A stretch of 64,000 bases of DNA from Betaproteobacteria bacterium (GTDB lineage Bacteria; Pseudomonadota; Gammaproteobacteria; Burkholderiales; SG8-41), in contig CANKUB010000001.1 in NCBI GenBank assembly GCA_947486575.1, forward strand, positions 1 to 64,000, read 5' to 3'. Shown here piece by piece: positions 1-8,756 of the stretch. The position numbers were made by a program, and so were the translations under genes. Under the pieces are notes generated by a model that did not search any database, was not told where the DNA came from, and saw only the letters and a list, made by a program, of their open reading frames with translations. The first letter of the stretch is position 1; each line of letters begins with the position of its first letter.

Positions 1-148
1 ATCGCAGTTCGCCACGCTGCTTGGCGTGTCTGTGCGCACGCTACAGGGCTGGGAACAAGGCCGAAAGCACCCCAGCGGGGCTGCTCGTACTCTCCTGACC
101 ATTGCACAGACCAATCCCAAAGCCTTGCTTGCGGTGGCTGGCAAGTAG
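1..148 (+). CDS. HTH antitoxin-like regulator, 3' end (partial)
   Basis: The frame beginning at base 2 is open to a TAG at 146-148 and gives the last 48 residues of a protein that starts outside the window. It reads as a helix-turn-helix of the XRE type (FATLLGVSVRTLQGWEQG) followed by a short tail (LLTIAQTNPKALLAVAGK). This is the typical C-terminus of NadS/HigA-like antitoxins, which bind their own promoter and neutralise a RelE/HigB-type toxin encoded just upstream. The toxin gene would be outside the window, so the pairing is inference. Family assignment rests on a short fragment. Confidence 0.72.
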   Translation, partial: SQFATLLGVSVRTLQGWEQGRKHPSGAARTLLTIAQTNPKALLAVAGK

Positions 149-166
149 CCCTTGCGTCGGCAAGGG
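149..166 (+). terminator. Short hairpin after the antitoxin-like gene
   Basis: CCCTTGC-GTCG-GCAAGGG forms a perfect 7-bp stem with a 4-nt loop directly after the stop codon. There is no clear T run behind it, so this is at best a weak intrinsic terminator. Confidence 0.3.
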
Positions 167-246
167 GTATAACCCTTCGTTCCAGAAGGCGCTGCGGACA
201 ACCCTCGCTTAATTTATTCTGCCCTATCGCGCGCGAAGATCGAAGC

Positions 247-636
247 TCACGCCGCCATCGCGCGCCGGGCGATATACCCCGAACGTGATTCTCCGGCATC
301 TTTTGCGGCGGCATCAATACGTCGTAACACGCGCGCAGGCAGCGTGATATTCACCCGTTCTGCCTTGTCTGACAAAGCAGCCAGGTCTATCGTCACTACC
401 GCCCATACCCAGCCGGCGAATTCCGCGTTCGCCTGATGCTGGCTGATAGAGCTCGGTTCAGGCACTGCACCATTGTCATCAATCACTGTCTCAAGCCAAA
501 GTTCGATCGCCTCTTTGGCGTTGTCGATGGCCTCGTCCAGCGTATCGCCCGCCGAGAAGCAGCCCGGCAGATCGGGAACGACTACGCCGAAAGCGTGCGT
601 CTCATCACCCAACTCAATCGCAATGGGGTATTTCAT
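247..636 (-). CDS. hicB: HicB-type antitoxin
   Basis: 129 residues. The N-terminal two thirds is the partial RNase-H-like HicB fold (VVVPDLPGCFSAGDTLDEA, then AIELWLE), and the C-terminus is a ribbon-helix-helix-like DNA-binding segment (VNITLPARVLRRIDAAAK). HicB blocks the HicA mRNA interferase by direct contact and represses the operon through its C-terminal domain. It lies 12 bp downstream of hicA on the same strand, so the order is toxin first, antitoxin second. Length and domain order are normal for a complete antitoxin. Confidence 0.92.
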   Translation of the reverse strand: MKYPIAIELGDETHAFGVVVPDLPGCFSAGDTLDEAIDNAKEAIELWLETVIDDNGAVPEPSSISQHQANAEFAGWVWAVVTIDLAALSDKAERVNITLPARVLRRIDAAAKDAGESRSGYIARRAMAA

Positions 637-648
637 TTTTTCGTCCTT

Positions 649-831
649 TCATTTCAGCCCGGCTTGTTTCAGCAACTTGTGCGCAAGCCCAACCCCAAGG
701 TCTTTTTTGGGATGCGGAATACTGATATGGCCACCGCGCCCCGGGTGGGTATAAACATGGTGCGAACCCTTCACGCCCCGAAGCACCCAGCCTGCTTGTT
801 CAAGTTGCTTGATGAGGTCTACGCTTTTCAT
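649..831 (-). CDS. hicA: HicA-type mRNA interferase toxin
   Basis: 60 residues, the normal size for HicA, which is a small double-stranded-RNA-binding-like fold that cleaves mRNA. The conserved catalytic histidine sits in GSHHVY (around residue 24-25), followed by the family tail ISIPHPKKDLGVGLAHKLL. It is the first gene of the hicAB pair. Its ATG lies just downstream of a 17-bp palindrome that overlaps a TATTAT-like -10 element. The toxin looks intact, so the pair is probably functional. Confidence 0.92.
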   Translation of the reverse strand: MKSVDLIKQLEQAGWVLRGVKGSHHVYTHPGRGGHISIPHPKKDLGVGLAHKLLKQAGLK

Positions 832-833
832 GC

Positions 834-850
834 GTGTGTATAATACACAC
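834..850 (-). promoter_or_regulatory. Palindromic operator/promoter of hicAB
   Basis: GTGTGTAT-A-ATACACAC is a perfect palindrome with a one-base centre, lying 3 bp upstream of the hicA start codon. On the minus strand it contains a TATTAT -10-like hexamer. The ribbon-helix-helix end of HicB is expected to bind such a site and autorepress. Binding is inference; the palindrome itself is seen. Confidence 0.6.
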
Positions 851-920
851 TAGCGGTAATTAAGCAAGATGTTTGAATTGCCCGTCGAACTTTTCTTGTA
901 AATGACATCTAGTAAAAATA

Positions 921-942
921 TAATAAAAACAATAGGTTATGG
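921..942 (+). repeat. Dispersed AT-rich IHF-like element, copy 1
   Basis: TAATAAAAACAATAGGTTAT lies in the 162-bp gap between hicA and the SWIM gene. Its core AAACAATAGGTTA matches WATCAANNNNTTR with one mismatch and is preceded by an A-rich run as in the other copies. It is one of the weaker members. Confidence 0.4.
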
Positions 943-993
943 CGAAACCATCCGGTTCGACGTTACAGGCACGCTGATGGCGAAACAAATTTT

Positions 994-1821
994 TCACGCC
1001 GCCTTTTTCGCTTTCTTCTTCACGGGCACGATTTTTTTCTTGCGCGCGAACGGTTTCTTTTTCGTGGCGGGCTTCTTTCTCGCCGACGGTTTTTTGTTTA
1101 CCACCACATCGGCAATCTCCGCCATCTCAATGCCGAATATCCCGGCGATCTTCGCGTCGTCGAGCACCTTGCCACGTTCGGGCAACGGCTTCGACAGCGG
1201 CAGGTCGGCGCTCGCACGGGCGACCAGTTCTTTCGCATCCACTTTGCGCAAGGTAAACAGCAGTTCTGGTTTTTCATCGAGGCGTGCGCCCACGCCGTAA
1301 AACACTGCTGCGACGTGTTTGCACATGGCCGCCCAATCGGGGCAGCTACAATCGAAGCTAATCTCCCTGGGTGATGGAAACAGCCCCTTGCCTGGTTGAC
1401 AGATGCGTTCCATCACGCCCTTCGACAAGCGACCTTGCAGCAACTCAACCAGCGAATCAATGGTGCCTGCACATTCGGCGCCGATGTCCTGCCACTGTTT
1501 TTTCGGCACCGCCGCGATATTGACGGTGATTTTGTAGAGTTCGGAACCCATCACCTGCGCCGACACTTTGCCTTCGGCGATGTTCAGATCGATTACCGAA
1601 CCGTTGCGCACATACGTGCGTCCGCGCGGCAGGCGGTTTTCGTAATCGCTATAGCGTTCAAGATTGTCGCACCACGCTTTGCCCCAGAAGGTTTTGGCAA
1701 TCACGCGCTCGGCAATTACAGGCGAAAGCGTTTGGCCTTTTTTCTTCATCTGGGCGGCGAGACGTTCGGCTTTGGCGCGACGCTGGGCGGCTGATACGTA
1801 GGGTTTCCATCCGTAGTACAT
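994..1821 (-). CDS. SWIM zinc-finger protein
   Basis: 275 residues. The SWIM signature C-x-C-x6-C-x-H is present at about residues 158-169 (CSCPDWAAMCKH). The C-terminal 50 residues are a lysine/alanine/proline-rich basic tail (KKPSARKKPATKKK) likely to bind nucleic acid or to be unstructured. SWIM domains are zinc-binding DNA/protein interaction modules often encoded beside Swi2/Snf2 ATPases. Here the gene starts 18 bp after the SNF2 stop codon on the same strand, so the two are probably co-transcribed and act together. No enzyme domain is visible. Confidence 0.85.
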   Translation of the reverse strand: MYYGWKPYVSAAQRRAKAERLAAQMKKKGQTLSPVIAERVIAKTFWGKAWCDNLERYSDYENRLPRGRTYVRNGSVIDLNIAEGKVSAQVMGSELYKITVNIAAVPKKQWQDIGAECAGTIDSLVELLQGRLSKGVMERICQPGKGLFPSPREISFDCSCPDWAAMCKHVAAVFYGVGARLDEKPELLFTLRKVDAKELVARASADLPLSKPLPERGKVLDDAKIAGIFGIEMAEIADVVVNKKPSARKKPATKKKPFARKKKIVPVKKKAKKAA

Positions 1822-1839
1822 GTGCGAAGCTCCTAGAAA

Positions 1840-4530
1840 TTATTCTTCAACCCGTGCGGTGTGTATGTCTAGCGCCACCAGATCGAGCAATTCTCTGTCA
1901 CTCATTTCGGTTAATTGCAATTCTGCACTGCCTTCCAGCACATCTTGTACAAGTTGTTGTTTTGATCCAATTAATTGATCGATTTTATCTTCGACAGTGC
2001 CTTGGCACACAAACTTGTGTACCAGCACGTTTTTCTTTTGGCCGATGCGAAACGCGCGATCAGTAGCCTGATTTTCCACCGCAGGATTCCACCAGCGATC
2101 AAAGTGAACCACATGCGATGCCGCCGTCAGATTAAGCCCCGCACCACCGGCCTTGAGTGATAGCACGAAGAACGGCACGAGGTCATCTTCCTGAAAACGC
2201 CGCACCAGTTCGCGGCGCTTGGCGACTGGCGTGCCGCCGTGCAACACCAGCCCTTCGCGGCCAAACACGGTGCCGAGGAACGCAGCTATCGGCCCGGTGG
2301 TTTCACGAAACTGGGTGAACACCAACACCTTTTCTTGCTTGGCGGCGATCACTTCGGCGATTTCGCGCAGGCGCGCGAACTTGCCGCTGTCGGCCTCGGC
2401 CCACGCCGCATCGCCCAGCCACTGCGAAGGATGATTGCAAATCTGTTTAAAGCGCATCAGGAATTTCAGCACCACGCCTTTGCGTTTGATTCCCTCCGTG
2501 CTTTTTTCTTCTTCCAGTTGTGTGGTCAGGTCTTTCACCGCGCGCTGATACAACGCTGCCTGCGCCGGGCTGAGATGGCAATACGCTTTGAGTTCGGTTT
2601 TGTCGGGTAGATCAGTGATGACCGCTTTATCGGTCTTCAAGCGGCGCAAAATATACGGGCGCACCAGATTGCGCAACGGGCGAAAATGCTCGCGGGTGGT
2701 CAAGCCCTTGGCGAAGGTGGTGAACGCTTTGCCTGAGCCGAGCAGACCGGGATGGGTGAAATCAAAAATCGACCATAAATCCGACAGCCGGTTTTCCACC
2801 GGCGTGCCGGTAAGCGCGATTCGCGAGCGAGTGTTGAGTTTTTTCACAATGCGCGTTTGCTTCGCACCGGGATTTTTGATCGCCTGCGCTTCGTCCAGCA
2901 CCGCCAGACGCCACTGAAAGTTTTCCATCCACGGCGCGCGCAACAGCGTGCCGTAACTGGTGATGACCAGATCGACATTCGCCAGCCGCGCGCCATCTAA
3001 TGCGCGCAATTCATCCGCAGGCATCGCCGAAGGATGCGCGATCAGCGCGTTCAAACTCGGTGCGAAGCGTTCGATCTCTGCTGCCCAGTTCGCCAGCAGC
3101 GAGGCGGGCGCTACCAGCAAGCTGGTACGCGGCGTGCCTTGAACGCGTTGTTTTAAAACCAGCAGCAGCGACAACACCTGAATCGTCTTGCCCAGTCCCA
3201 TGTCGTCGGCAAGACAAGCGCCGAGCCCGAGCCGATACAACAAGTACAACCAGCGCACACCCGCCTGCTGATAGGGCCGCAGCGTTCCCTTGAGTGCCGC
3301 GCCCGGCTCCACCTGCGCCAACCCTTCCGGCCCGCGCAGACCTTTTAGCGTATCGGCAAGCCAGGGGCCAGCGACGACGTGTGACCAGTCAGGCTCGGCA
3401 GCAGCGTCTTCTGTAACGGTAGCGCCCGCAACCAGGCGCATCGCCTCGGCGAAAGGTAATCCCCCTTCGGCCGCGCTGCGCTCAATGGCGTGAAAGCGTT
3501 CGAGCATGCGACTCAGCTTCGTACGATCAACCTCAACCCAATGCCCTCGCAGGAATTGCAACCCATCCACGCCCGCGAGCAGCTTTTTAATCTCAGCCGC
3601 TGTAAGGCTCTCGCCATCCAGCGTAAGTTCCATGCTGAAATCGAGCAACGCGTCTTTACCCAGTAGCGACGGCGCTTTGCCGCCCACCGAGGCTTGCACC
3701 TGCGGGCGCAGCGGCTTGCCCGCGCGCCACGCGCCCGGCGCGCGTATTACGATGCCCGCAGCTTCGAGTTGCGGTACGTCCGTTAAAAATTGAAACGCCT
3801 CGGCGGGCGTCCAGCGCAGTGGATGATAAATCTCGCCCGCGTCCACCATCGCGCGCAGCCACACGCATTGCGCGGCAGCGCGTTGCACCGGCGTTAAGAG
3901 TGACAGCAGCTGCGCCTGATTTTTGCCGCCCGAATATTCGCGCAGCGCCTGACCCAGCGGCAAATGCTGCGCCTTGGCTTGTGCCGACAAGCGTGTAGTG
4001 TAGGTGGCGATAAAAGCGAAAGGCGCTTCATCGTCGCCGCGATTTTCGGCCAGATTGAAATGCACCCGACCAACGAGATTCCACGCCGCGTGGCGGCTCT
4101 TGAGAAAATCCTGCAAGGGCTGGTTGGATTGTGACAATTCAAGCCGCAGCGCCGCATCAAGTTGCGCCCACAACGTAAGCAGTACGGGCGCGGTCAGATA
4201 TTCCGCACCCGCCATCGGCGGCGCTTCGACAGCGAGCGCGTCGAGTGCTTGCCGTGGCGGCGGCGCGATGTGCGCTGCGGTGAGTTCCGGCTCGGCGCAA
4301 AGCGCGGTAACGTAACGCGCGGCAAAATCACGCCAGTAGCCCAGCGCTGGCGGCAGCGCCGTCCCCACCTCGTTCGCGCCCAGCTGTAACAGCGCGTGGC
4401 CTGTGCCGCGCTCGTACGCCTGCATCAACCGCGCCTGCAGCGCCTCCGCAAGCACCGGGGCGTCCGCAGCAGGCGCAAACAGCAGGTGACCGTGCGGCGT
4501 CAGAAACGGGGCGGGCGAATTGGCCGTCAT
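1840..4530 (-). CDS. SNF2-family DEAD/DEAH-box helicase
   Basis: 896 residues from the ATG at 4530. The ORF track extends to 4719, but that upstream part overlaps the neighbouring gene and looks non-coding. A less conserved N-terminal half is followed by the Swi2/Snf2 ATPase: Walker A DDMGLGKTIQ near residue 445, DEAQ box near 545, LTGTPVENR near 570, and motif VI QATDRAFRIGQ near 825. Such proteins translocate on double-stranded DNA and remodel protein-DNA complexes, for example stalled RNA polymerase (HepA/RapA relatives). It is paired with the downstream SWIM gene. No good Shine-Dalgarno precedes 4530, so the exact start is uncertain. Confidence 0.88.
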   Translation of the reverse strand: MTANSPAPFLTPHGHLLFAPAADAPVLAEALQARLMQAYERGTGHALLQLGANEVGTALPPALGYWRDFAARYVTALCAEPELTAAHIAPPPRQALDALAVEAPPMAGAEYLTAPVLLTLWAQLDAALRLELSQSNQPLQDFLKSRHAAWNLVGRVHFNLAENRGDDEAPFAFIATYTTRLSAQAKAQHLPLGQALREYSGGKNQAQLLSLLTPVQRAAAQCVWLRAMVDAGEIYHPLRWTPAEAFQFLTDVPQLEAAGIVIRAPGAWRAGKPLRPQVQASVGGKAPSLLGKDALLDFSMELTLDGESLTAAEIKKLLAGVDGLQFLRGHWVEVDRTKLSRMLERFHAIERSAAEGGLPFAEAMRLVAGATVTEDAAAEPDWSHVVAGPWLADTLKGLRGPEGLAQVEPGAALKGTLRPYQQAGVRWLYLLYRLGLGACLADDMGLGKTIQVLSLLLVLKQRVQGTPRTSLLVAPASLLANWAAEIERFAPSLNALIAHPSAMPADELRALDGARLANVDLVITSYGTLLRAPWMENFQWRLAVLDEAQAIKNPGAKQTRIVKKLNTRSRIALTGTPVENRLSDLWSIFDFTHPGLLGSGKAFTTFAKGLTTREHFRPLRNLVRPYILRRLKTDKAVITDLPDKTELKAYCHLSPAQAALYQRAVKDLTTQLEEEKSTEGIKRKGVVLKFLMRFKQICNHPSQWLGDAAWAEADSGKFARLREIAEVIAAKQEKVLVFTQFRETTGPIAAFLGTVFGREGLVLHGGTPVAKRRELVRRFQEDDLVPFFVLSLKAGGAGLNLTAASHVVHFDRWWNPAVENQATDRAFRIGQKKNVLVHKFVCQGTVEDKIDQLIGSKQQLVQDVLEGSAELQLTEMSDRELLDLVALDIHTARVEE

Positions 4531-4606
4531 GCCCGGTGCAGGGTGTAGCGGCCCTTCACTAATCCAGCCTGAGATTCGCGCTCTTGTTGACCTTTGCTCA
4601 TGGTAG

Positions 4607-5596
4607 TTACGCAGTTCGCGCGACCGCTGCACCCGCCGCGCGCAAAAGTGTGTCGGGTGTGCCGGGATTGATCGAGCAATCCGGGCCAAGCAGGTGCTTG
4701 CGCCCGCCGGTCTCCGCAATCGATGCGCGCGCGCATTCCACCAGCGCTTCCGGGCGCATGGCGCCTATCTGCGGCTTGCCCGGCAAGCCACCGAGCACCG
4801 CGCGCCCGGTGAGTTCGCGCGCTGCCGCCAACGAGGGATTGCCGGGCGTTGTCGCCCAACTGAACACTGACACCGGATAATCTACGAACTCGTCGAAGCG
4901 GGTGTTATCGCCGCACACATGCATGATATTGAATGGCGCCGACGCCACGGCATCAAGGATCGCCAGATCGTGTGGTCGCTGGAAGCGCCGACATTCGGTG
5001 GCAGTCAACAGGGGCTCGGTAGCAAGTGTGGTCGCGTAGAAAATGCCGTCGATGCCGGCTGCGACGCAGTGGCGTGCGTAGTCGGCCAGCGTCGCACCGA
5101 TGGCGACAAGTCCGCGCTCAAGCGCAGCGGGGTCTTCACGCAACAATCGCAGCACGTCATTGCGACCATTCGGCATCAGATAGGTGGCCACCATGAGCGG
5201 TGCGAATATCGTGGCGACGATAGGCACATCGGCACCCACCGCTGCTCGAATCGCCAGCATCGCCTGCAACTGCTCGGCGAGCGCGCCCCTGGACGCGTCT
5301 GCCGCTTGCAGCGTGCCGAGCTCGCGCGCATCGCGCAAAGCGTAGCGTTTCGTGGCCGGCTTGACCGTCTGCTGCGTAGACGACTCAATCTGCGCTCCCC
5401 ACATCTCGGCAAAACAACTCGCGCGCGATTGTGGCTTAAGAAAGTCCCAGTCAAACGCCTGATACTGTCGTACCGTCTCATCCGCCAGCGCCTGTGCCGA
5501 ATTTTCGGACGCGTAATTGTGCAACCAGAAGCTGACGGGAACCCGGTCAACCGGCTCACCGCGAATGGCGGCCCATACTCTGGCGCGTTTGTTCAT
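4607..5596 (-). CDS. Uroporphyrinogen decarboxylase-family protein
   Basis: 329 residues from the ATG at 5596, which has GGAGG close upstream; the longer ORF start at 5656 would run into the next gene. The N-terminus RARVWAAIRGEPVDRVPVSF is typical of URO-D-fold proteins that are not HemE, a group including methyltransferases of corrinoid systems and uncharacterised catabolic proteins. Conserved blocks HVCGDNTRFDEF and LLGPDCSINPGTPD are visible. It is downstream of a tctC gene in the same direction, suggesting a role in catabolism rather than haem synthesis. The substrate is unknown. Confidence 0.75.
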   Translation of the reverse strand: MNKRARVWAAIRGEPVDRVPVSFWLHNYASENSAQALADETVRQYQAFDWDFLKPQSRASCFAEMWGAQIESSTQQTVKPATKRYALRDARELGTLQAADASRGALAEQLQAMLAIRAAVGADVPIVATIFAPLMVATYLMPNGRNDVLRLLREDPAALERGLVAIGATLADYARHCVAAGIDGIFYATTLATEPLLTATECRRFQRPHDLAILDAVASAPFNIMHVCGDNTRFDEFVDYPVSVFSWATTPGNPSLAAARELTGRAVLGGLPGKPQIGAMRPEALVECARASIAETGGRKHLLGPDCSINPGTPDTLLRAAGAAVARTA

Positions 5597-5613
5597 ACTG
5601 GCCTCCGCTGGGT

Positions 5614-6591
5614 TTAGTCGATGGTTGCGCCGGTCGACTTGACGACGGCTGCCCACTTCACGCGATCGTTCCTGACGGTCGCCCTGAATTGCTCGGCGGT
5701 TTCGATACGCGGCATGTTTCCAACGTCGGCAAGTCGCTGCCGCACCGACGGCATCTCCAGCGCTTTGCGTACGGCACCATTGATGGTATTCACGATGTGC
5801 GCATCGACGCCCTTGGGGCCAAAGAAGCCGAACCAGGTGGTGCTTTCGTAGCCGGGCAGACCCGCCTCGCTGACCGTAGGAATTTCAGGCACCGCGCTTA
5901 CACGTGTCTTGCTCGATACCCCCAGCAGACGTACACGACCAGAACGATAGTGCCCGATAATGGTTTGCACCTGATTGAAGGTGCAGCACACATCGCCCTT
6001 TAACAAGCCCTGGATAGCTTGTGCACTTTTGTAGGGCACGTGGGTCATGGTCAGCCCCGCCTTGGTGTTGAATTCCGCGAAGGCCAGATGCGTGCTGGCG
6101 CCGTTGCCGCTCGACGCATAATTGTATTTGCCCGGGTTGGCCTTGACCAGATCAATGAACTCCCGCACCGTTTTCACGTCAATGACGTTCGGATTGATGC
6201 TGAGCACGTTCGCTACGTCGATCAAGGACGCGATGGGCGTAAAATCCGCCTCAACATCGAATGGCAGCTTGCTGTAGAGCGCGGCGTTAATACCATGGGT
6301 TCCAGCGGTGCCGAGCAGAATGGTGTAGCCATCGGCGCGTGCCCGCGTCACATACTCCGACCCGATATTGCCGCCTGCGCCAGCGCGGTAGTCGGTAACA
6401 ATGCGGGTGTTTAACGCCTTTTCGAGCGGCTCCTGCAAGATGCGCGCAACCACATCGAGGCCCGAACCCGCAGGATACCCCATCACCAGCGTAATTGGCT
6501 TGGATGGCCAGTCTTGAGCGCGAACGGCACCGATGGCCAGCGCCAACAGCATGAACATGAAAAAATATTTGCGAGGGCGAGAGTAAGTCAT
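5614..6591 (-). CDS. Bug/TctC-family periplasmic binding protein (1)
   Basis: 325 residues from the ATG at 6591; the 25 extra codons of the track ORF precede a clear signal peptide (basic MTYSRPRKYFF, hydrophobic core, AVRAQ cleavage). The mature start QDWPSKPITLVMGYPAGSG is the family hallmark, where the PAGSG-type loop contacts the ligand carboxylate. Bug proteins bind small carboxylates, aromatic acids or amides in the periplasm, sometimes with TctAB. No tctA or tctB is near, so it is an orphan receptor. It probably forms an operon with the URO-D-like gene 17 bp downstream. Confidence 0.9.
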   Translation of the reverse strand: MTYSRPRKYFFMFMLLALAIGAVRAQDWPSKPITLVMGYPAGSGLDVVARILQEPLEKALNTRIVTDYRAGAGGNIGSEYVTRARADGYTILLGTAGTHGINAALYSKLPFDVEADFTPIASLIDVANVLSINPNVIDVKTVREFIDLVKANPGKYNYASSGNGASTHLAFAEFNTKAGLTMTHVPYKSAQAIQGLLKGDVCCTFNQVQTIIGHYRSGRVRLLGVSSKTRVSAVPEIPTVSEAGLPGYESTTWFGFFGPKGVDAHIVNTINGAVRKALEMPSVRQRLADVGNMPRIETAEQFRATVRNDRVKWAAVVKSTGATID

Positions 6592-6695
6592 GGTCACTTT
6601 ATCCGTCGATTCAGTAGAGGCAGTCTCATTGTAAAGCTGTGGTGGTATGTTCGCATCAAGTTCCACCGACGTAAGCGGTGCACTCCGGATCGTCG

Positions 6696-7694
6696 TTAAA
6701 GTTTCAGCAGCCTGGTGGCGTTGCTGCCGAGAATCATTTCCCGCTCTGCCCCCGACAGCGACGCACCGAAGCGATTCACCGTCGCCACCGGATGATCGTC
6801 GCCGATACCGAAGCAGTAGTCGCTGCCCATCACGATGCGCTCGATGCCCACTTCGCGAATCACGTGGTGCATATAGGCATCGTTGTGCGCTATGGTGTCG
6901 TAGTAAAAACGTTTGAGGTATTCACTCGGGTGCAGCTTGCAGCCCTGCATTTCTTCTTTTTGATGGTTGCCGTGATCCCAGCGCCCGGCCAGCGGCGGGA
7001 ACATGCCGCCCGCGTGCGGCAGCACCACATCAAGTTTCGGGAACGCGTCCATCACGCCGCCGAATATCAGTGACGCCACGGCAATAGCGGTCGCGTACGG
7101 AAACCCGATCACGTTGCGCAGATAGTATTTGTCGAGCCGCTCGGCGTGCAGCGGGTCCAGCGGATGCAGAAACACCGGCCATCCCAGTTCCTCACATTTC
7201 GCCCAGATCGGGTAGAACGATTTTTCATCGAGATTTTGTTTATTGATGTGCGTGCCCATGTAGAGGCCGCGCATGCCAGGCAGCTTGGCCGCGCGCGTGA
7301 GTTCTTGCAGCGCAAGTGCTGGTGCCTGCATGGGGATGACCGCCATGCCGATGAGCCGCTTCGGGTGCTTCACGCACGCCTCCGAACAGGCATCGTTGTA
7401 AACCTGCGCGAGCTTCAGGCCAAACTCAGGCGTCGCCCAGTTCACCATCGGTGTAGTCAACGACAGGCAATGCATGTCAAGGCCCTTGGCGTCCATGTGC
7501 GCAAGACGCACGTCAAGATCAACAAACCCCTTCAAAAACACCTGCTTGATGCCCGGAAAAGCGAAAGTGACCGCGCCTTCGGGATTCTTCCCCATCGTCG
7601 CGCCATGGGCAGCACCTTCGTTTACCAGCAGGCGTATCCATTCTTCGGGGAAAAAATGGGCGTGTGTATCAATGGTGTTCATAGGCGTAGCCAT
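6696..7694 (-). CDS. Amidohydrolase, ACMSD-like (1)
   Basis: 332 residues from the ATG at 7694 (MATPMNTIDTHAHFF); a start at 7682 is also possible. The HxH metal motif DTHAHFF opens the barrel and GSDYCF carries the late catalytic aspartate. This matches the amidohydrolase-2 family of ACMSD and OHCU/gamma-resorcylate decarboxylase relatives, which decarboxylate or hydrolyse ring-cleavage products and aromatic acids using one zinc. It is clearly paralogous to the gene at 27124-28122 (shared GSDYCF and the SNA.[KR]LLKL ending). It is divergent from the LLM gene, with about 77 bp between the starts. Confidence 0.85.
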   Translation of the reverse strand: MATPMNTIDTHAHFFPEEWIRLLVNEGAAHGATMGKNPEGAVTFAFPGIKQVFLKGFVDLDVRLAHMDAKGLDMHCLSLTTPMVNWATPEFGLKLAQVYNDACSEACVKHPKRLIGMAVIPMQAPALALQELTRAAKLPGMRGLYMGTHINKQNLDEKSFYPIWAKCEELGWPVFLHPLDPLHAERLDKYYLRNVIGFPYATAIAVASLIFGGVMDAFPKLDVVLPHAGGMFPPLAGRWDHGNHQKEEMQGCKLHPSEYLKRFYYDTIAHNDAYMHHVIREVGIERIVMGSDYCFGIGDDHPVATVNRFGASLSGAEREMILGSNATRLLKL

Positions 7695-7771
7695 TTTGCT
7701 CGATTGAAAGCGCAGATTGTCGGATTGTATTAGAGTCCGCAATCATTTACAGAAACCGGAACGACCCGTTT

Positions 7772-8734
7772 ATGCGTATCGGCATTTTGCTGCCCCACCG
7801 GGGCGTGATTATTCAATCGGCGCGGCGTCCGCCGGTGGAAGACTGCTGGACCATCGCGCGTCTGTGCGACGCAGCGGATATGGACGTGTGGGTAGGTGAC
7901 AGCGTGGTAGCAAAGCCGCGGCTGGAGCCACTGACCACCCTCGCTTATGTAGCAGCGATAACCAAACGCGCGGGCCTTGGCACTGCGGTTTTGTTGCCCG
8001 CGCTGCGTCAGCCAACCGTGCTGGCGCATCAGCTCGCTAATATTGACCAAATTTCGCAGGGGCGGCTGGTGCTAGGTCTGGGCGTGGGCTGGGGCTTGCC
8101 TGCCATTGCGCGCGAGTGGGACGCCTGCGGGCAAAACCACAAGCGCCGCGTCAAAGATCTCGAAGAACACATGACCGTATGGCGCAAGCTGTGGAGCGGC
8201 GAGCCTGTTTCTTACGAAGGCAATGGCTTCAAACTCACGGAACACACCATCGGCCCGTTGCCGTGGAACGAAGCGGGCCCGCCGCTGCTGGTGACTGCTG
8301 GCAATCGCGGCGAGATCATTCCGGCGCAGATCGAGCGCGTGGGCAGATTCGGCGACGGCGTGATTACCACCTATGTGAACGAGGACGATATCCGCCAACT
8401 GCGTATGGTATGTGCGGAGGCGATGGCGAAGCATGGGCGGGTGAAGGTCAATGCGCCGAATTTCCCGATGTGTGTCTACACCACCATCCGTCTGGAAAGC
8501 GATGTCGCCAAAGCTGATTCGCTGACGAGCGCGTTCCTTGAAAAGTACTACGGCGGTGGCGTGAATTTTCGTGGCATGATGGGTTTGGGACCCGCGTCAG
8601 CGGTGATCGATGTGCTGAAGCGATACGAAGCGGCGGGCGTAACCGATCTGTGCATACGCTTGGTGGGCGAGGATCAGGTGGCGCAGCTGGAGCAGTTCAT
8701 TGCCGAAGTGTTGCCTGCGATGATCAAGAAGTGA
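7772..8734 (+). CDS. LLM-class (luciferase-like) oxidoreductase (1)
   Basis: 320 residues. It begins MRIGILLPHRGV and has the bacterial-luciferase-like barrel landmarks: the aromatic/aspartate strand AADMDVWVGDSV, TKRAGLGTAVLLPALRQP, and the flavin-phosphate region GRLVLGLGVGWG. This superfamily uses FMNH2 or F420H2. Cofactor choice cannot be read from the sequence with certainty, but a complete F420 operon begins 1.1 kb downstream on the same strand, which favours F420. GGAAC lies upstream of the ATG. A tctC gene follows after 22 bp, probably in the same transcript. Confidence 0.85.
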   Translation: MRIGILLPHRGVIIQSARRPPVEDCWTIARLCDAADMDVWVGDSVVAKPRLEPLTTLAYVAAITKRAGLGTAVLLPALRQPTVLAHQLANIDQISQGRLVLGLGVGWGLPAIAREWDACGQNHKRRVKDLEEHMTVWRKLWSGEPVSYEGNGFKLTEHTIGPLPWNEAGPPLLVTAGNRGEIIPAQIERVGRFGDGVITTYVNEDDIRQLRMVCAEAMAKHGRVKVNAPNFPMCVYTTIRLESDVAKADSLTSAFLEKYYGGGVNFRGMMGLGPASAVIDVLKRYEAAGVTDLCIRLVGEDQVAQLEQFIAEVLPAMIKK

Positions 8735-8756
8735 CCAAGAAGCAGGGCGGAGAAAA

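Noticed and set aside
4527-4601. 25-codon ORF ending with an ATGA overlap at the SNF2 start, possible leader peptide
   Set aside because: No Shine-Dalgarno and no recognisable sequence; the overlap alone is weak evidence.
4919-5617. 232-codon plus-strand ORF
   Set aside because: Antisense to the URO-D-like gene and without any recognisable domain.
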